This document shows positions 1 to 11,601 of a stretch of 64,000 bases of DNA, in pieces. Location of the stretch: NCBI RefSeq assembly GCF_024713975.1, contig NC_091112.1:6138501-6202500 (forward strand), read 5' to 3'. This DNA is from Paralichthys olivaceus (lineage: Eukaryota > Chordata > Actinopteri > Pleuronectiformes > Paralichthyidae). How positions within the stretch are numbered: the stretch's first letter is position 1; each line of letters starts with the position of its first letter. The position numbers and the translations under genes were made by a program. The notes beneath the pieces are model-generated. The model searched no databases and had not been told where the DNA came from. It was given only the letters and a program-made list of their open reading frames with translations.

Positions 1-5
1 GACAC

Positions 6-166
6 CTCATCCACTGGCGCACGATCACGCTGTGGTACTTCTTGTTGTCGATGCACCACGTCGACAGCCCCTGGATCGAGTCCATCGTGTTGGTGACACC
101 TTGAAACTTCCGGGCCAACGTCGCTTCCAGAGATCCGCCGTACGCGGCTCCTGCTCCCGCTGCCAT
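6..166 (-). CDS. rprd2: rprd2 first coding exon (partial gene)
   Basis: This is the amino-terminal exon of regulation of nuclear pre-mRNA domain-containing protein 2, an RNA polymerase II CTD-binding family protein acting in the nucleus. The reading frame starts at the ATG at 166-164. It gives an alanine/glycine-rich leader followed by [19 protein letters not shown] and [19 protein letters not shown], which matches the start of the RPRD2 CID domain (human: [20 protein letters not shown], from memory). RPRD1A/B begin differently, so RPRD2 is preferred. The exon seems to end at position 6, where ATGAG is followed by a GTGTC donor; the rest lies outside the window. Only about 53 residues are visible, so the call rests on this short stretch. 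The neighbours ciart and mrps21 support it, because CIART, MRPS21, PRPF3 and RPRD2 are close neighbours in human 1q21.2. Confidence 0.78.
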
Positions 167-480
167 GACCGCGGGAGCCCGCTCGCATTTCCCGACGGCA
201 ACTGAAAGTTAGCCCTTAGCTTAGCATGCTAGCTGAACGCAGCGCTCAGCAGCCGCTCCGCCGCCATTGTTATGTAACGAAGCCTTAAAATGTGTAGTCT
301 GCTGGGTTGTTTTGTTTCTTTTTTTACAAATGATCGTCTCTTTCGCCGCCGGGAGTTTCTATCACTTCATATTTTAAAGCTGGAGTTTAGCGCCTTGCGA
401 CATCCTGCGCGTCTGTTTACTCGCTGCTGGCGGAGCAGTTAGGGACACTTCCGGAAACACGACGTGATTATAGCGCCACC
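167..480 (-). promoter_or_regulatory. rprd2 5' UTR and promoter region
   Basis: This is the upstream flank of the rprd2 start codon. It is CpG-containing up to about 480 and then becomes AT-rich. It holds a cluster of TTAGC/GCTAGC words at 208-233 and a TTATGTAA (D-box-like) octamer at 270-277. I cannot place the transcription start site. Confidence 0.5.
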
Positions 481-2165
481 CCGCGTCACGGAGGTTGAGT
501 GTTTGCGAGCGCCACCTGCAGCGTGTTACCGGTAACGACTTCGTGTGCGTGTTACATAACGTGTGGCGCAACAGAACGAGCTGCAACGTGTTACACAACA
601 ATGATATAATGGTGCACAACAAGAAACACTGCGTCTCTACATGTTACCCGGCAGCGTGGGGTGCAATCACAAACTGGAATTACATGTTGGGTTGTATCGC
701 ACTGTGCAGTATCTGTACTAACAATACAGCTCTAATAATAATAATAATAATACAGATAGTGAATACATTTAAAAAGTCACATGAATATTTGCTGTGAACA
801 CTCTTTGACTTTAAAACCTTGTCGTCATTACACTTACTTTTGTTGTCTTCATTCCATACGGACCGTTCGTGGGTTATTGTTACTGATACATGAATGTGGA
901 GTCAATTATAACAATTCGGAATAATTATAATTCATATCTGTAAAGTGTCTATCAATCGTAGCTATCAAACACATGTACGGAAACAAAAGTAGAATATTTC
1001 CTTATGAAATATTGTGGAATATAAGAATGAAGTAAAGGAGATCGAGATACTCTGAATATTTCAGTTCAGTACAGATATGTATCCAAGTTACTGACTACAC
1101 TTTTACAGTGTTAAAATAAAATAATGAACTGATCAAAACTGAATAGTCCTATTATTAAGCAATTGTATTTAACTCATGGATTATGAAACAAAAAAAACTG
1201 TAACATCTTTAAATAGAACTTAATGTTTTTCTTTGTTTCATAATCCATGTGTTAAATACAATTGCTTAATAACATCTTTAAATAGAAGAACTTTAAATTG
1301 CAATTAGAATAAATTCAATGCACTTTAATTAATTTGTTTATATTAAAGAAAATAATTTACGGACAGAAAAATTGGCCCAACTATATTTTGATTAACTACA
1401 TAAGGGATAATAAATATTCATTAATCAATAACAAGAAAAGAAAATACATTTCATAGAAGAAGAGTTAAGGACACATTACTGGGGTATAAGATTTTTACTT
1501 CCAACAACTTCAGAATCAGAATTCTCATATTACAAATGTTGTTTTAAACAGACGTGTAACCCAGCACAGCAAAACCTGTACTTTAGGACATGATGACATT
1601 TTACAGACCAAAACAACACAAAGCTGAACTATTGTACTTTACCACATGCTTAACATTAGGATTTTTAACAGCCTAATTCCAGGCCAATGAAAATGTCTAA
1701 TGGTGAAGCGTGAGGGACGTCAACATTTGGTTTGCAATGACATGAGAGGTCATGTGATGATTTTACCATTGTTAGTTACATAACACAAGTTTTGTAGAAA
1801 TGTTTATGTATCTTCAGGCTAGTTCATGGTTACCGTTAAGGCTGACTGGTGACAAACTCAGAGATGAAATGCCATTCAACATGAATGATATCAGTTTTCA
1901 AATATGGTGGAACAACACCCAAATACTATCAAAAATACCTGATGTGTTCAGGAATGGAGTTTTCTTTATCTAAATGACATTATTCCTTATTAAATAAAAT
2001 AAAATAATCAATTGTAAAGCACTTTGAGTGATAAAAACTAATTTCACAAGAACGAGTCAGGGATGCAATTCCATTTATCATGGGACAGAGAAGCTGTTCT
2101 CAACCCTCGTTATAAAACAATACGATTGGGGCGTTTAATGTGAACAATGAGCAAAATTTGTACTT
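481..2165. other. rprd2-ciart intergenic region
   Basis: This is AT-rich intergenic DNA between the rprd2 promoter and the probable ciart polyadenylation site. I see no convincing exon. The short open frames are random-looking. The only structured element is the inverted repeat at 1152-1272. Confidence 0.6.
1152..1272. repeat. 41-bp inverted repeat (hairpin) with short direct repeats
   Basis: Positions 1152-1192 and 1232-1272 are reverse complements over about 41 bases with one mismatch, separated by about 39 bases. An 18-base word (TAACATCTTTAAATAGAA) occurs at 1201-1218, inside the loop, and again at 1270-1287 at the outer end of the right arm. This could be a foldback element, or a local duplication-inversion left by template switching. 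No transposase is present. Confidence 0.85.
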
Positions 2166-3387
2166 TTTATTACACCTTTCAAATTCCATTCCAAAGTGCC
2201 AAAGTTAAATTATTACAAATAAAACACAAAAAATTTTTGCAAATAAAAATTCTCATTCAAGCGCACGAAAATAACTTACAAGTCTGCCGATAGAAACTCT
2301 TCTGATGTGCAACTCTTCCTTATTGTGTCACAAAGTCAAATTGCATCAATTCTAATTCACACAGGATCAAATAAAATATGTCTCTGGAATCTTCTATGAA
2401 AAAGTCACTCAAAGCTCACATGTTTATCAAATACTACATTTTCTACATCTTCCTCTTTCTCCTCAAACTCAGGTTGTGGTTTTCCCGTGTAGTGTTTTTT
2501 CACTTTGCCGTTCTTATTTTCACAGAAGCAAAGATGTGTTAAATATATAAATAGGTAGCGTCTGTGAAGTGGTGTGTTTGATATGATAACGTTCTGCATC
2601 ATATCAGACTACTTTTTGTTTGGCATTTACATTCTGTTTAGCTACAATCAAGCTGCAAGAAAAAAATGAACTTTCTCAAATGGCTTTTTTTTTTTAAATT
2701 TTTATAAAGGTGTATGTAAAAGGGAATTAATTTATTTTGACAATTATTTCATTATTAATTATTTTCTCTATTCATTGTTTTATTATTTGTTCTGCAATAT
2801 ATTTATTTATAACAAGGTGCCATGAGTTCAATTAAAAACCAATAGATAATCAGTTTGTGACAAATAAAGGAAATAAAAATCATCAAAATTGTTTTTTTGT
2901 TTTTAAATGTATTTTATAGACAACTGCCTTAACATTGATCCTCTCTGTTTGTTCACTGTGATGTTCAGTGATATGTGCTATTTCTGTTTTTCCACCGATG
3001 GAATGAAATCCTATCCTGTTACTGTTTGGGCTGAGCTCCATGATATGAATAAAATATAAAACAGAGCAATGATTGCTTTAACTCATTACACTTGTGAAGT
3101 TTTCCCTACATATTTTGTCTTCAATGTATATAAAAGAGTTGCTCTTAACGACAAATAATACACAATTACTAGTAATATAGTGCAACAACTCCACACTGGA
3201 TAGTTAGAGGTTAGAGAGTGTCTATCTGCATTTCTCCTCTTCCTCCAGGAGTATTAAGTGACTTGCAGCCGTTAATGCCTTTGCAATACACTAACTCAAT
3301 GGTTATGTAATCGAGTCCACCCAGTACCTTCACTCTGGCCGGCGTGTTGTGGCACCTCCATGTGGCAGCAAGGTCAGTTGAGTCCAG
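2166..3387 (-). other. ciart 3' UTR with candidate poly(A) signals
   Basis: This is non-coding DNA downstream of the ciart stop. AATAAA on the minus strand occurs at 2731-2736 and 2166-2171, among others in this AT-rich stretch, so the 3' end is uncertain. I see no other gene here. Confidence 0.45.
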
Positions 3388-4957
3388 CTAAGGTGAGTCA
3401 TTTCTGGTAATGGTGTCAGTGGAGGACACCGAGTTGTCTTGTGTAGCCGGGCTGCCACAATGTGAAAGTGGAAAAATCTCAGGCTGCTTCCGATTATCAT
3501 TTTCTCTCAAGCTGCACGAAAACGACGGCCTGCTCAAAGTGCCAGTGCTGTCGGTAGACTCGTGTCCGGCCCTGCAGCTGCGACCAGCTGCTTCAACGGT
3601 TTCCTCCTCGGGAGATTTCAGTTTCTTAGGTGATTCGGGTAGACATGTGGTGACGGGGTCGACTGTGGTCGATGTCTGGAAGCTCCACTGAACCTCGTGT
3701 TTGTGATGGTGCTTATGTTTCGTTGGGATTTCAGGATCTGACCAGCTCAGTTTTCTCTTCTGGGAAAGGAAAGTAGAACCATGAATAAGCAACTACAGCA
3801 AACCGGGTTCTTTGAGATATGAAATCGTAATAAAATATAATAAGAAACTAATAAAAAAAAAAAAAGATACACAATAAACTTACAAAGTTCCTCCTGCTCT
3901 TTAACACCAACTTATCTTTTTAAAAAGTCTTGTGATACATAAACAGATTTAACACACACATAAAGTTTAGGATTATAGAATGAATCTTACCTTGACTGGC
4001 ATGTGGAGCTGATTTTGGCGCCAGTGTGGATATCGGGGAGTGATGGTCGGGTTTGGTGTTACTATTGTTTGAAACGCCAACTGAGGGAACCAGATTTTTA
4101 ACATCATCTCTATCTGAAGCAGATTTTGGAGGTATTTCTCACTGCAGGAAAAAAAGGAAAAAGCATTAACGACAATACAGGGTACTGATAAGAAGACCAG
4201 TGTTCCTACTTTCACTACGGTCGTAATGTTAGGCTGCTTTGTCATGGTCACCTTACCCCATATCAGGCTTCTGCAGGATCCCAAGAATCCTCTGCAATCT
4301 GTCTATGGCAACGCTCTGCTGGAAACTGGTTAAACCTGCCAAGGTTAAAACATAAAGGTAATTAGACACTGAGGGGGCGAAACAAAAAATATTCAGTCAT
4401 GTTTAATATAACTCAGCAGCTTACCTTTGTCAAATCGTCCTGTCTTCAGTCCGTGCAGGAGACCAAGCAAAGGACGGGTAAACCTGTGCAAATCTGCGCA
4501 CTGGGAAAATAAAGATAAATTCAAGGTTTACTACCGTGAACGTTCTGCTATTTGGATTAAACAAACACTGAAAACCAGGCGTAGGAATGAGGTTGAAGGT
4601 GCTCACTTTCTGAGCGAAGGCCAGATCCCCTGGTGTCGCTGACGATGAGCCTAATGTGGCAGCTCCAAGAGAGGAGGCTGAGTTTGGATGTATACTTCCA
4701 TCAGGGCAGCGTTTGGACTGTTCTCTCCTGAACATCGAACGCCGCTGATCGGCGTAAGGTCGGAAATCGATGTAACGTCCAGAATATGTGATTCCATCCT
4801 CGGCTGAGAGGGACTTTCTTTTGCCACCGTCTCCCTCTCCCTCTGAAAAGACATCTGCCTCATCCTCAGTCTGCTCACTCTCACTCAGGACAAAGGTCAA
4901 GGTGGAGGGTAGCGGGTCGTAAGACGGCCATTTGGAAGAACTGCCCAGGGAATTCAT
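3388..4957 (-). CDS. ciart: circadian-associated transcriptional repressor (CIART/CHRONO)
   Basis: CIART is a nuclear repressor of CLOCK-BMAL1 transcription and an output of the same clock. Five coding exons join in frame to about 342 residues (human about 385): 4957-4607, 4500-4425, 4335-4257, 4141-3991 and 3759-3388. The ATG at 4957 directly follows a CCACAG acceptor, so the 5' UTR lies in an upstream exon. The conserved core runs across the exon joins: GDLAFAQK, then GLLHGLKTGRFDKGLTSFQQ, then AIDRLQRILGILQKPDMGEK, then LLQIEMMLKIWFPQLA. All of these match the human protein. The N-terminal serine/acidic part and the last exon (KRKLSW onward, Ser/Pro-rich) are poorly conserved, as is usual for this family. 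The last codon is followed by TAG at 3390-3388. Regulation by clock E-boxes is suggested by the cluster at 6511-8510. Confidence 0.9.
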
Positions 4958-5054
4958 CTGTGGATACGGTAGAGAAAAAGAGGAGATTGTTATAAACCTG
5001 AAAATATATTATACAGGAGTGAAATAATCTCCAGACAGAGCTTCAGTAAATGTC

Positions 5055-5427
5055 ACTTACGGGACTTTAGGTGAAAGGGATCTATTAGCAGAAATTGAAA
5101 ATAAAAAGATCTCAGTGATGTTTTCACTGGTGTGTTTCATCTAAATTACAATTTATTGTTTTCTTTCCTTTATATTTAAATACTTTATATTTACAACAGG
5201 ACAGGGTTCTCTCAAAGGAGGCTGCCATGGTTTTTTTTTTTTTTTTTTTAATTTTTTTTTTTATAGTCGTCATAACTGGACAAACTACTTTTGAGTTTTT
5301 ACGACAACTGAAAGCTGCCACATGTTCTCCTTTATGTTTGGAAGGGGAGGGTGAGGTGAGGGGTGTTCAGCTGCAACGTGCATCTTCACCACTAGATGTC
5401 ACTAAATTCTACACACTGAACCTTTAA
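5055..5427. repeat. teleost interspersed repeat, MITE-like, degenerate
   Basis: The stretch from GGGATCTATTAGCAGAAATTG near 5076 to ACTAGATGTCACTAAATTC and CACACTGAACCTTTAAG near 5425 resembles a short non-autonomous element I remember from many percomorph genomes. Shared landmarks are the GGATCTATT start, a GCTGCCATGG segment, CTCCTTTATGTTTGGAA, a GGGGAGGGTGAGG tract and the CACTAGATG end. The middle is interrupted by long T runs (5230-5262). I cannot name the family without a repeat library. Confidence 0.6.
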
Positions 5428-6104
5428 GTGCTTCACAAATAAACAATAATCCACAACAAAACAAAACGGACAGACATATAGACAGTCGGAACATCGGATT
5501 GCCCTCCCAACGTGACCTTTACTCAAAACATTCGGTACATTGTGATGAAATCTAGCAAATATTTCAGTTTTGCTGCTTTTGGTTATGACCTTTTACCTTA
5601 AAAAGATTCTGATATAAAAAGATAATTGATAATGTTGAAATAAAACAAGCCAAGACATTCTGTCTTCATGCTTTCTAGTTGTGCATTTAATTGTGCAATG
5701 TTTGATTTCAAGATATTACTCGAATAATACTTATAATATAATACTCTGTTCCTGTACCACACTAATTACATAACAACGATATGTTGACTCACCCTTATTG
5801 CACAGTAATGGATTGTAAACACGTCTGAAGTTATTTATAATCACAATCTCCATATTCTTCAAAAGAGACAAGCCCTTCAACTTATGTCCAAGCGAGTAGA
5901 AACTAATATCAGGACGAGGCAAGGAAACAATCTTCAGTGTGGCTCGTTACTGATTCTACAAGCGAGTGGACGTCTCCAGGAGAGAGGGGACGTTGTGAAT
6001 CCTATCGCCTCCTCGTGTTGTTGTGATGGTGGAGAGCTGAAGTGTCGGTGCACGATGTTCAGCTGCCTTCACAGAGTGTCTCCTATCACCTATCATGTGG
6101 CAGG

Positions 6105-6406
6105 CGTGTGTGTGTGAGTGAGAGTTTGAGAGTGTGTGTCTGTGAGAGTGTGTGTGTGTGTGAGAGTGTGTGTGAGAGTGTATGTGAGAGAGTGTGTGTC
6201 TGTGAGAGTGTGTGTGTGAGAGTGAGAGTTTGAGAGTGTGTGTGAGAGTGTGTGTGTGACTGTGTGTGTGTGTGTGTGAGAGTGTGTGAGAGTGAGAGTG
6301 TGTGTGTGTGAGACTGTGTGTGTGACTGTTTGAGTGTGTGTGAGAGTGAGTGAGTGAGTGTGTGTGTGTGTGAGTACGTGTATGTATATGTGTGTGTATG
6401 TATATG

Positions 6407-6454
<48 letters not shown>
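6105..6454. repeat. compound (GT)n/(GAGAGTGT)n microsatellite
   Basis: About 350 bases are made almost only of GT dinucleotides interrupted by GAGAGT, GACT and GTAT variants. It lies inside ciart intron 1. It would be length-polymorphic and prone to Z-DNA. Confidence 0.95.
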
Positions 6455-6456
<2 letters not shown>

Positions 6457-6510
6457 GAGGAATCTGTTGTCTCAATTAGAAACACACACTGTTGTGACTG
6501 GTGCACTCTG

Positions 6511-8510
6511 CACGTGAATCCCAGATCGAACGTGAGGAGAGAAACGTCTGATGGCGAAACAACACGTGTGACAAAGAAAACAGAGACAACACGAAACTGT
6601 GGAACATTCTGACGCAGCACAAAGTTCAAATCACAACTAATGAAGAAGAAGAGATTAAGAACAGAGCTCTTACCTTCTACCCGGAGCAGAAGTGGCTTCA
6701 CGAAACTGCTGAAATAAAATGGAAACGCTCGATAAGGCACCCGAACGTCACTTGAGCGCGTCAAACAGTCCCAGGTCTCGGAGCGGAGGCGTCAGCGGAG
6801 CTATCGGCTAACGCGTGCGGACACAGGAGTGATCGGTGGCGCCTGAGCTCCGGTGGTTCGAGCTCCTGTGGTCCGTTGAATCGTGTTCCTGTGGGCGGCT
6901 CGTTCGCGCCGTCACATGTGCAGCTCTGAAGCAGGAGGACCCGCGGCGCGCAGCAGACGATACACGTGCCGGCGGAAAGTACACGGCCGTGATTGGCTGC
7001 ACTCGAGTTCGATCCCAGCTCACGGGCCCGGGGGCTTGGCCAATCGGAGGCGTCCGCGGCGCCGATTGGCTGGCGGCGCGCGCTGGTCCCGCCGCGTTTC
7101 GAGCGGCCGCACGTGCAGGTGGTGTGGCTGAGAAACGAGGAGACGAGCACGCGGCCGCTCCGAACTTAATACGCAAATGGATCTATTTTAACGGCGCTAC
7201 TGTACTTTACTTAATCATCACTCTGAACTGCGTAATCACACGTTCCCGTGAAGATCCACTGCTTGTTGTTCATCCCTTTGGTTTTTGTTGATCGTCCCTC
7301 TGTCTGAAAACACTCCTGAGAAAGACACAGGATCAGCTCAGATCAGACTTCATGTGGTAGACAAAAGAAAAAAGGCAATAGAATAAAAATAAGAATTAAA
7401 AAAATTTTAAAAAATGCTGAATATGTAGACAATATAAACCTTAGTGTTTTGTATAGAATCGTTATAAAGTAAAGTGCAGGATGTTTGCATGAGCAAGTAT
7501 AGAAAAGACGTATGTACTTAAAATACAAGGACACGTGCAAATGACACAAAATGTGCAAAACGTTACTCTATGTTAGAAATACAGTGTAAATTATGTAAAA
7601 TATGAGCGGAGTCACATGAGGAAATAGAAACGTACAGCATACTGATATAACACGTGTATAAGCTCATTTATAAACAAATCAGTTCATCTGCACCATGATC
7701 TGCACTACCTTCCCATGGCTGTATGAGTCTCCTCAGGGGCCCCGGGGCAAAGATTTCCTATTGGGCCCCAGGTGACACCCCCTTAAATAGACACACAGAT
7801 AATATGACTGTAAACAAGTGTGAAACTCAATAGTGTGCACGTGATTGCTTTTGCTGTTTTGTTTTCTGTCCACGGGCTCGGTGACGACGCAGGACAAGTC
7901 GTCTGATATGTGAATAAATAACATGTGCTGAATAAGAAGAGGGTGTGTCTGTGAATGCATGACATGGGGCCAAACATCTTGGGAGTGGAGGAGTCTGTTT
8001 CAATCTGTGCCACCACGAACAATAGCAGTGAATTACCACTGCTGTTGCAATTATCACAAAATAATTTCATTCAAGTTGGAGGAGCTCTAACAGGCAGGTT
8101 GAGTCTCTGGGCTCGATGGTTTAGTCTGTAAATCATCACTCGTGTCAGTCTGACCAGGTGTCTTCTGGTATGACGACAGGCTTAATGCAAGCTCCTGGAG
8201 TTTACATAAGGACATTTAGTTCCTGATTATTTTGTATTGCAATACAGACACTAAGTAAACAGCCTCAGCCAGTAACGTCAGCGGATTGAGAAACCATGTA
8301 AACATTAGCGTCCAACCGAGACCTCCCTTGGCAGAGCAGTGAGACGGCTCAGATATGAAGCCGACACGTGAACGAATAGATGGAGATACTCTGAATCACA
8401 GATAAATGTTAACACGTTGTGGGAATCATCCAAATATATCACAATTACAAGATTAATAACAGTTATGCAGCAGCGGCCGTGTTGTGAGCAAGCCTGTGGT
8501 GCAACACGTG
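6511..8510 (-). promoter_or_regulatory. ciart promoter with clustered CACGTG E-boxes and D-boxes
   Basis: Canonical CACGTG occurs at 6511, 6563, 6963, 7110, 7532, 7651, 7838, 8365 and 8505. D-box-like TTATGTAA is at 7591-7598 and its complement TTACATAA at 8202-8209. CLOCK-BMAL1 binds CACGTG, and CIART is a known clock-controlled gene, so this is a plausible circadian control region. Activity is inferred, not shown. Confidence 0.6.
6674..6900 (-). other. ciart non-coding first exon (inferred)
   Basis: The minus strand has a strong donor AAG|GTAAGA at 6674/6673. Upstream lies CpG-rich sequence carrying three CCAAT boxes in minus orientation, seen as ATTGG near 6991, CCAAT near 7040 and ATTGG near 7064. 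Because ciart coding exon 2 starts with ATG immediately after an acceptor, a separate 5' UTR exon is required, and this is the best candidate. The 5' limit (about 6900) is a guess from the CCAAT positions. Confidence 0.5.
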
Positions 8511-9711
8511 ACAGAACAGAAAGATATCTGAGCGGGGACATGTTTGCAATTTTGCACATCCTGTTGTTGATGTCTGTCGGTGACAAGGAAGGTGGCTGTG
8601 TGTGTGTGAATGTTGGAAAACAGCCAGTAAAAATATTTGCACATTTCACAATCGTGTCACTGCACACTAACACAAGTGCACAACCTGTTACACAAACTGC
8701 AACTGAATCACACTGCACCAGTAAAATGTGCTGCATTATCTCATACAAACCTACTGATAGTGATCAAAAACACCTGAGGACACTCGAACCCAGAGAAAAC
8801 AGATGGGTCTTCAATTCATGTCTGAAATAATATAATATAAATAATAAAAGGTATTCAATTCAGTGCAATTTTAATTTGAAGGGGAAAACTTCACACTCTG
8901 TTGTCTGAATCAATATCCACATTTTGAACTGTGTGATTATTTATTACTTATATTTCAAAGATATGTTTATATGCTTGGAAGTATATTCTTTACTTCTCTC
9001 TTGTATATATGCAGGTTGGTAAACAGGGCCCCTAGATGGAAAATAAAAAAAATGCAACATCATCCTTGTTACACAGCAGTTTTCCTTGGAACTGTTTGTT
9101 CTACCAGATGCAGGCTTCAGAGAAACTTGATCGAATAAAATCCAGAACGAAATCTTAACACCAGCAGACATCCGACATATTCTGAATGTGAGTGAACCTT
9201 TGAAGGTGTCATAGACAGGAGTAAATCTCTGTCAGTATAAAGCACACAGTGACTAATCCATTGTCCTGCTCCCTCTTTGCTCACAAAGCACCCCGCTGAC
9301 TGATGCCACAGGACCTGGATCAGCATGACCTGGTAACCTCTCAGACAAGTGGGCCTGCTGCACATGTTTACCTTTCCTTTTGTGAACAAGTGCACACATT
9401 ACGAACCCATGCGGCAAAAGCTTGGTCTGACAGATGTGCTTGGCCGGGTTTGTGTGTCACATGTGGGGGGCAGGGGTTTGTGTGAAGTGGCACAAACCAG
9501 CAGAGGGCATTAACGCCCCACTGTGTAGTAAGGACACTGAATTGATTTTTCAGAGAACCAGATTCTTCAGAAACATCTCCAGCATCGTTTTTCTCCAGAA
9601 AATCATGTCACGCCAAACTACACGTCATAATATCTTATACAAATCTGAGTTTACAGAACATACCGGTGGTTTAAAACAGAAGTTTCACCAACTTCAATGT
9701 TTTGGAAAACA
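8511..9711. other. ciart-mrps21 intergenic region
   Basis: I see no exon, RNA gene or clear repeat here. The short open frames in all frames lack conserved sequence. Confidence 0.55.
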
Positions 9712-9717
9712 TTTATT
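9712..9717 (-). terminator. mrps21 poly(A) signal
   Basis: AATAAA on the minus strand lies 307 bases beyond the mrps21 stop codon and is the nearest good signal. The 3' UTR would be about 9690-10023. Confidence 0.5.
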
Positions 9718-10023
9718 AGCATTTTCATCAGCAAGATTATGTAGGAAGGTTCAAATCACAGACTAAGTGTTTGACAACCTGCTCATTACAACCAAGAACG
9801 AGTGCAAAGATTTTTTCACTCCCAACAAAAGAAATGGTCTTAAAATTTAAACTGGAAAACAACTCAGTTTGAACACATTTAAAACAAGTCTGTTTCACAG
9901 AGTGCGACGCCACAAGAGCCGTCATTTTCTGTATTTCTAAGGTTCTGTCACATTTGCTTCTTCCACTTTGCTGTCTCCGTCTGGTCCATTGATAAAGTCC
10001 GGGTCCATCGCACTCCCATTCTT

Positions 10024-11601
10024 CTAGCAGCCAAGCCAGGGATCCTCTCTGTTTGTCCTGGAGATGAAGTTAATTTTCCTCGCCATTTCCGTGTGGTAGA
10101 TTCGCCTACAGTTCTCAAAGTTCTTCCTCTGTCTCTCTCGGCAGGGCTTCTCGAAGTAGCGCTTGCGCTTGACAGTTTCGATAATCCCTTCCTGAGTGAG
10201 GACCCTGGAATATGTAGAGATGGAAATGTGTGAATAGGTTGGGCTTCTGTTGCATTTAAGACACTAGCTTCAACTGGGAGAAGCAACACAAGAGACCCCA
10301 ACATACATTTCTGGATTCTTCAACATTTCTGGTCGGGTAGATCAGAGAGATTTTCCTGCTTCAATTCACAGATTCATAATGGAGCTAACTATAGCTACCA
10401 ATAGCCTGATTAAACTGAAATAAATTCAGATACTTTCTTTTTAGCAAGAAATAATTGCAATCAGAAATATAGAGCACTCAAAGTCAATTCATAAATTTAA
10501 AGTCTTCACAAAACCGATGACACACTTAGATCCTTTCACACTTTGATGATCAGGTTTATCAAGTATTTTTTAAAGTTACATCTTAAGATTTACAACCTAC
10601 AAACAACACATAACAAAAAAGAACGGAGAGATCACATTCACCTACCGATACTTTGCAATCCTATTCATGTCTTACTTTCATTTGACATGTTCATACTGCT
10701 CTGTCACATTTACACTCTGGTTTTAATGTCGTGTCTTGTTTTTCCATCTTTTTATGCATTATATCCTTTCAGTGTTTTATTGTAGGTGTTTTTAGGGCAG
10801 GAGCCATATTTAACTTACGTTTATTCTGCATTAATTCACCGGGTCTTACACAATATGTCCTCGTGTACTGTTTTTTGAGGTTTGTAACACAATGCACAGT
10901 TCTGCAGCTGCTGTACTCATGGGGACAATAAAGTATATTTGATTTGGTTGTAAGTTAACTGATGGGGTTTGAATAAAAAATACACATGATGCAGTACCTG
11001 TGCTGGATTCTGCTCTAACAATCATGGACTAGAAACCTTGTTGTGGAGAGAAATCCATATAAAATCAACAAACACGACTTTAAAATGTCTTCTGACCAAG
11101 AGACAAGCAAAACAACCCAAGCAGACTGATCTGTGACAATAAAACAAGGTCCACTTCATCAGAAGGGGACATGATGGAGGTGACCACATTATAATAGATG
11201 ATATATCACATTAATATTAAATCACTGTTTAGGTTTTTTGGGGCCACAGCTGGTTTAACTCTTTCATAAGAACCATGAGGATTTCCAGAAACTGTGGTGA
11301 GATTGTTAAGCAGCTGCAGAAGTTCACACTTCTTTATTTCTTGTTATTTCTTCTGTTGGAGGTCGACATCTCCAAACATCCCACTGAGCGTCACTGCGCA
11401 GCCGCAGCTCGGTGACATTGAGCGTAAGGCTAACGCTAACGTAGCTAACATTAGCTCGTCTTTGCTAACACAATAATGAATCTTTGTCCAACATTTGATC
11501 TTAAACACGAGACTTTACTTGTTCAGAGTCTTGTAAGCTGCATCCACCTTCCCGTCCTGAACCATCACTGTGCGCGCGACGAAGCGAAGGTGTCTCGCCA
11601 T
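10024..11601 (-). CDS. mrps21: mitochondrial small ribosomal subunit protein bS21m
   Basis: MRPS21 is a component of the 28S subunit of the mitochondrial ribosome. Two exons, 11601-11519 and 10204-10024, join in frame (AA|G) to exactly 87 residues, the usual family length. The protein starts [18 protein letters not shown] and continues [19 protein letters not shown], then [17 protein letters not shown], ending EDPWLGC. The human protein has the same start (MAKHLKFIARTVMVQEG), the KPC-RRRQ block and the DPWQGC end. The basic S21 fold is complete. The start ATG at 11601 is in a good Kozak context (GTCATGG). The single intron (10205-11518) contains promoter-proximal GCTAAC words at 11429-11469. 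Position next to ciart and rprd2 matches human 1q21.2. Confidence 0.96.
10205..11518 (-). other. mrps21 intron, with possible retroposon tail
   Basis: This is non-coding. The segment from about 10700 to 10955 ends in GGGACAATAAAGTATATTTG on the plus strand, which resembles the 3' tail of a fish non-LTR retroposon or SINE. The family is not recognised. Nothing else is evident. Confidence 0.4.

Larger units (their letters stand above)
4958..6673 (-). other. ciart intron 1
   Basis: This intron lies between the non-coding first exon (donor at 6673) and the coding exon 2. It contains a teleost interspersed repeat (about 5055-5427) and a long degenerate GT microsatellite (about 6105-6454). Apparent His/Thr-rich open frames over the microsatellite are artefacts. 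Confidence 0.65.

Noticed and set aside
2405-2602. 65-codon minus-strand frame downstream of ciart with an acidic C-terminus
   Set aside because: It lies in the presumed ciart 3' UTR, has no recognisable homology and no supporting splice structure.
6086-6764. Minus-strand open frames rich in His, Thr and Ser (129 and 223 codons)
   Set aside because: They are translations of the GT/GA microsatellite in ciart intron 1, not a protein gene.
6840-6870. GGTTCGAGCTCC resembling a tRNA B-box
   Set aside because: Spacing of the final CC is wrong and no A-box or cloverleaf arms are present.
7733-7785. GGGGCCCCGGGGC / GGGCCCC pair that could be an inverted repeat
   Set aside because: It is a short GC palindrome without clear arms; possibly an old repeat fragment but not supportable.
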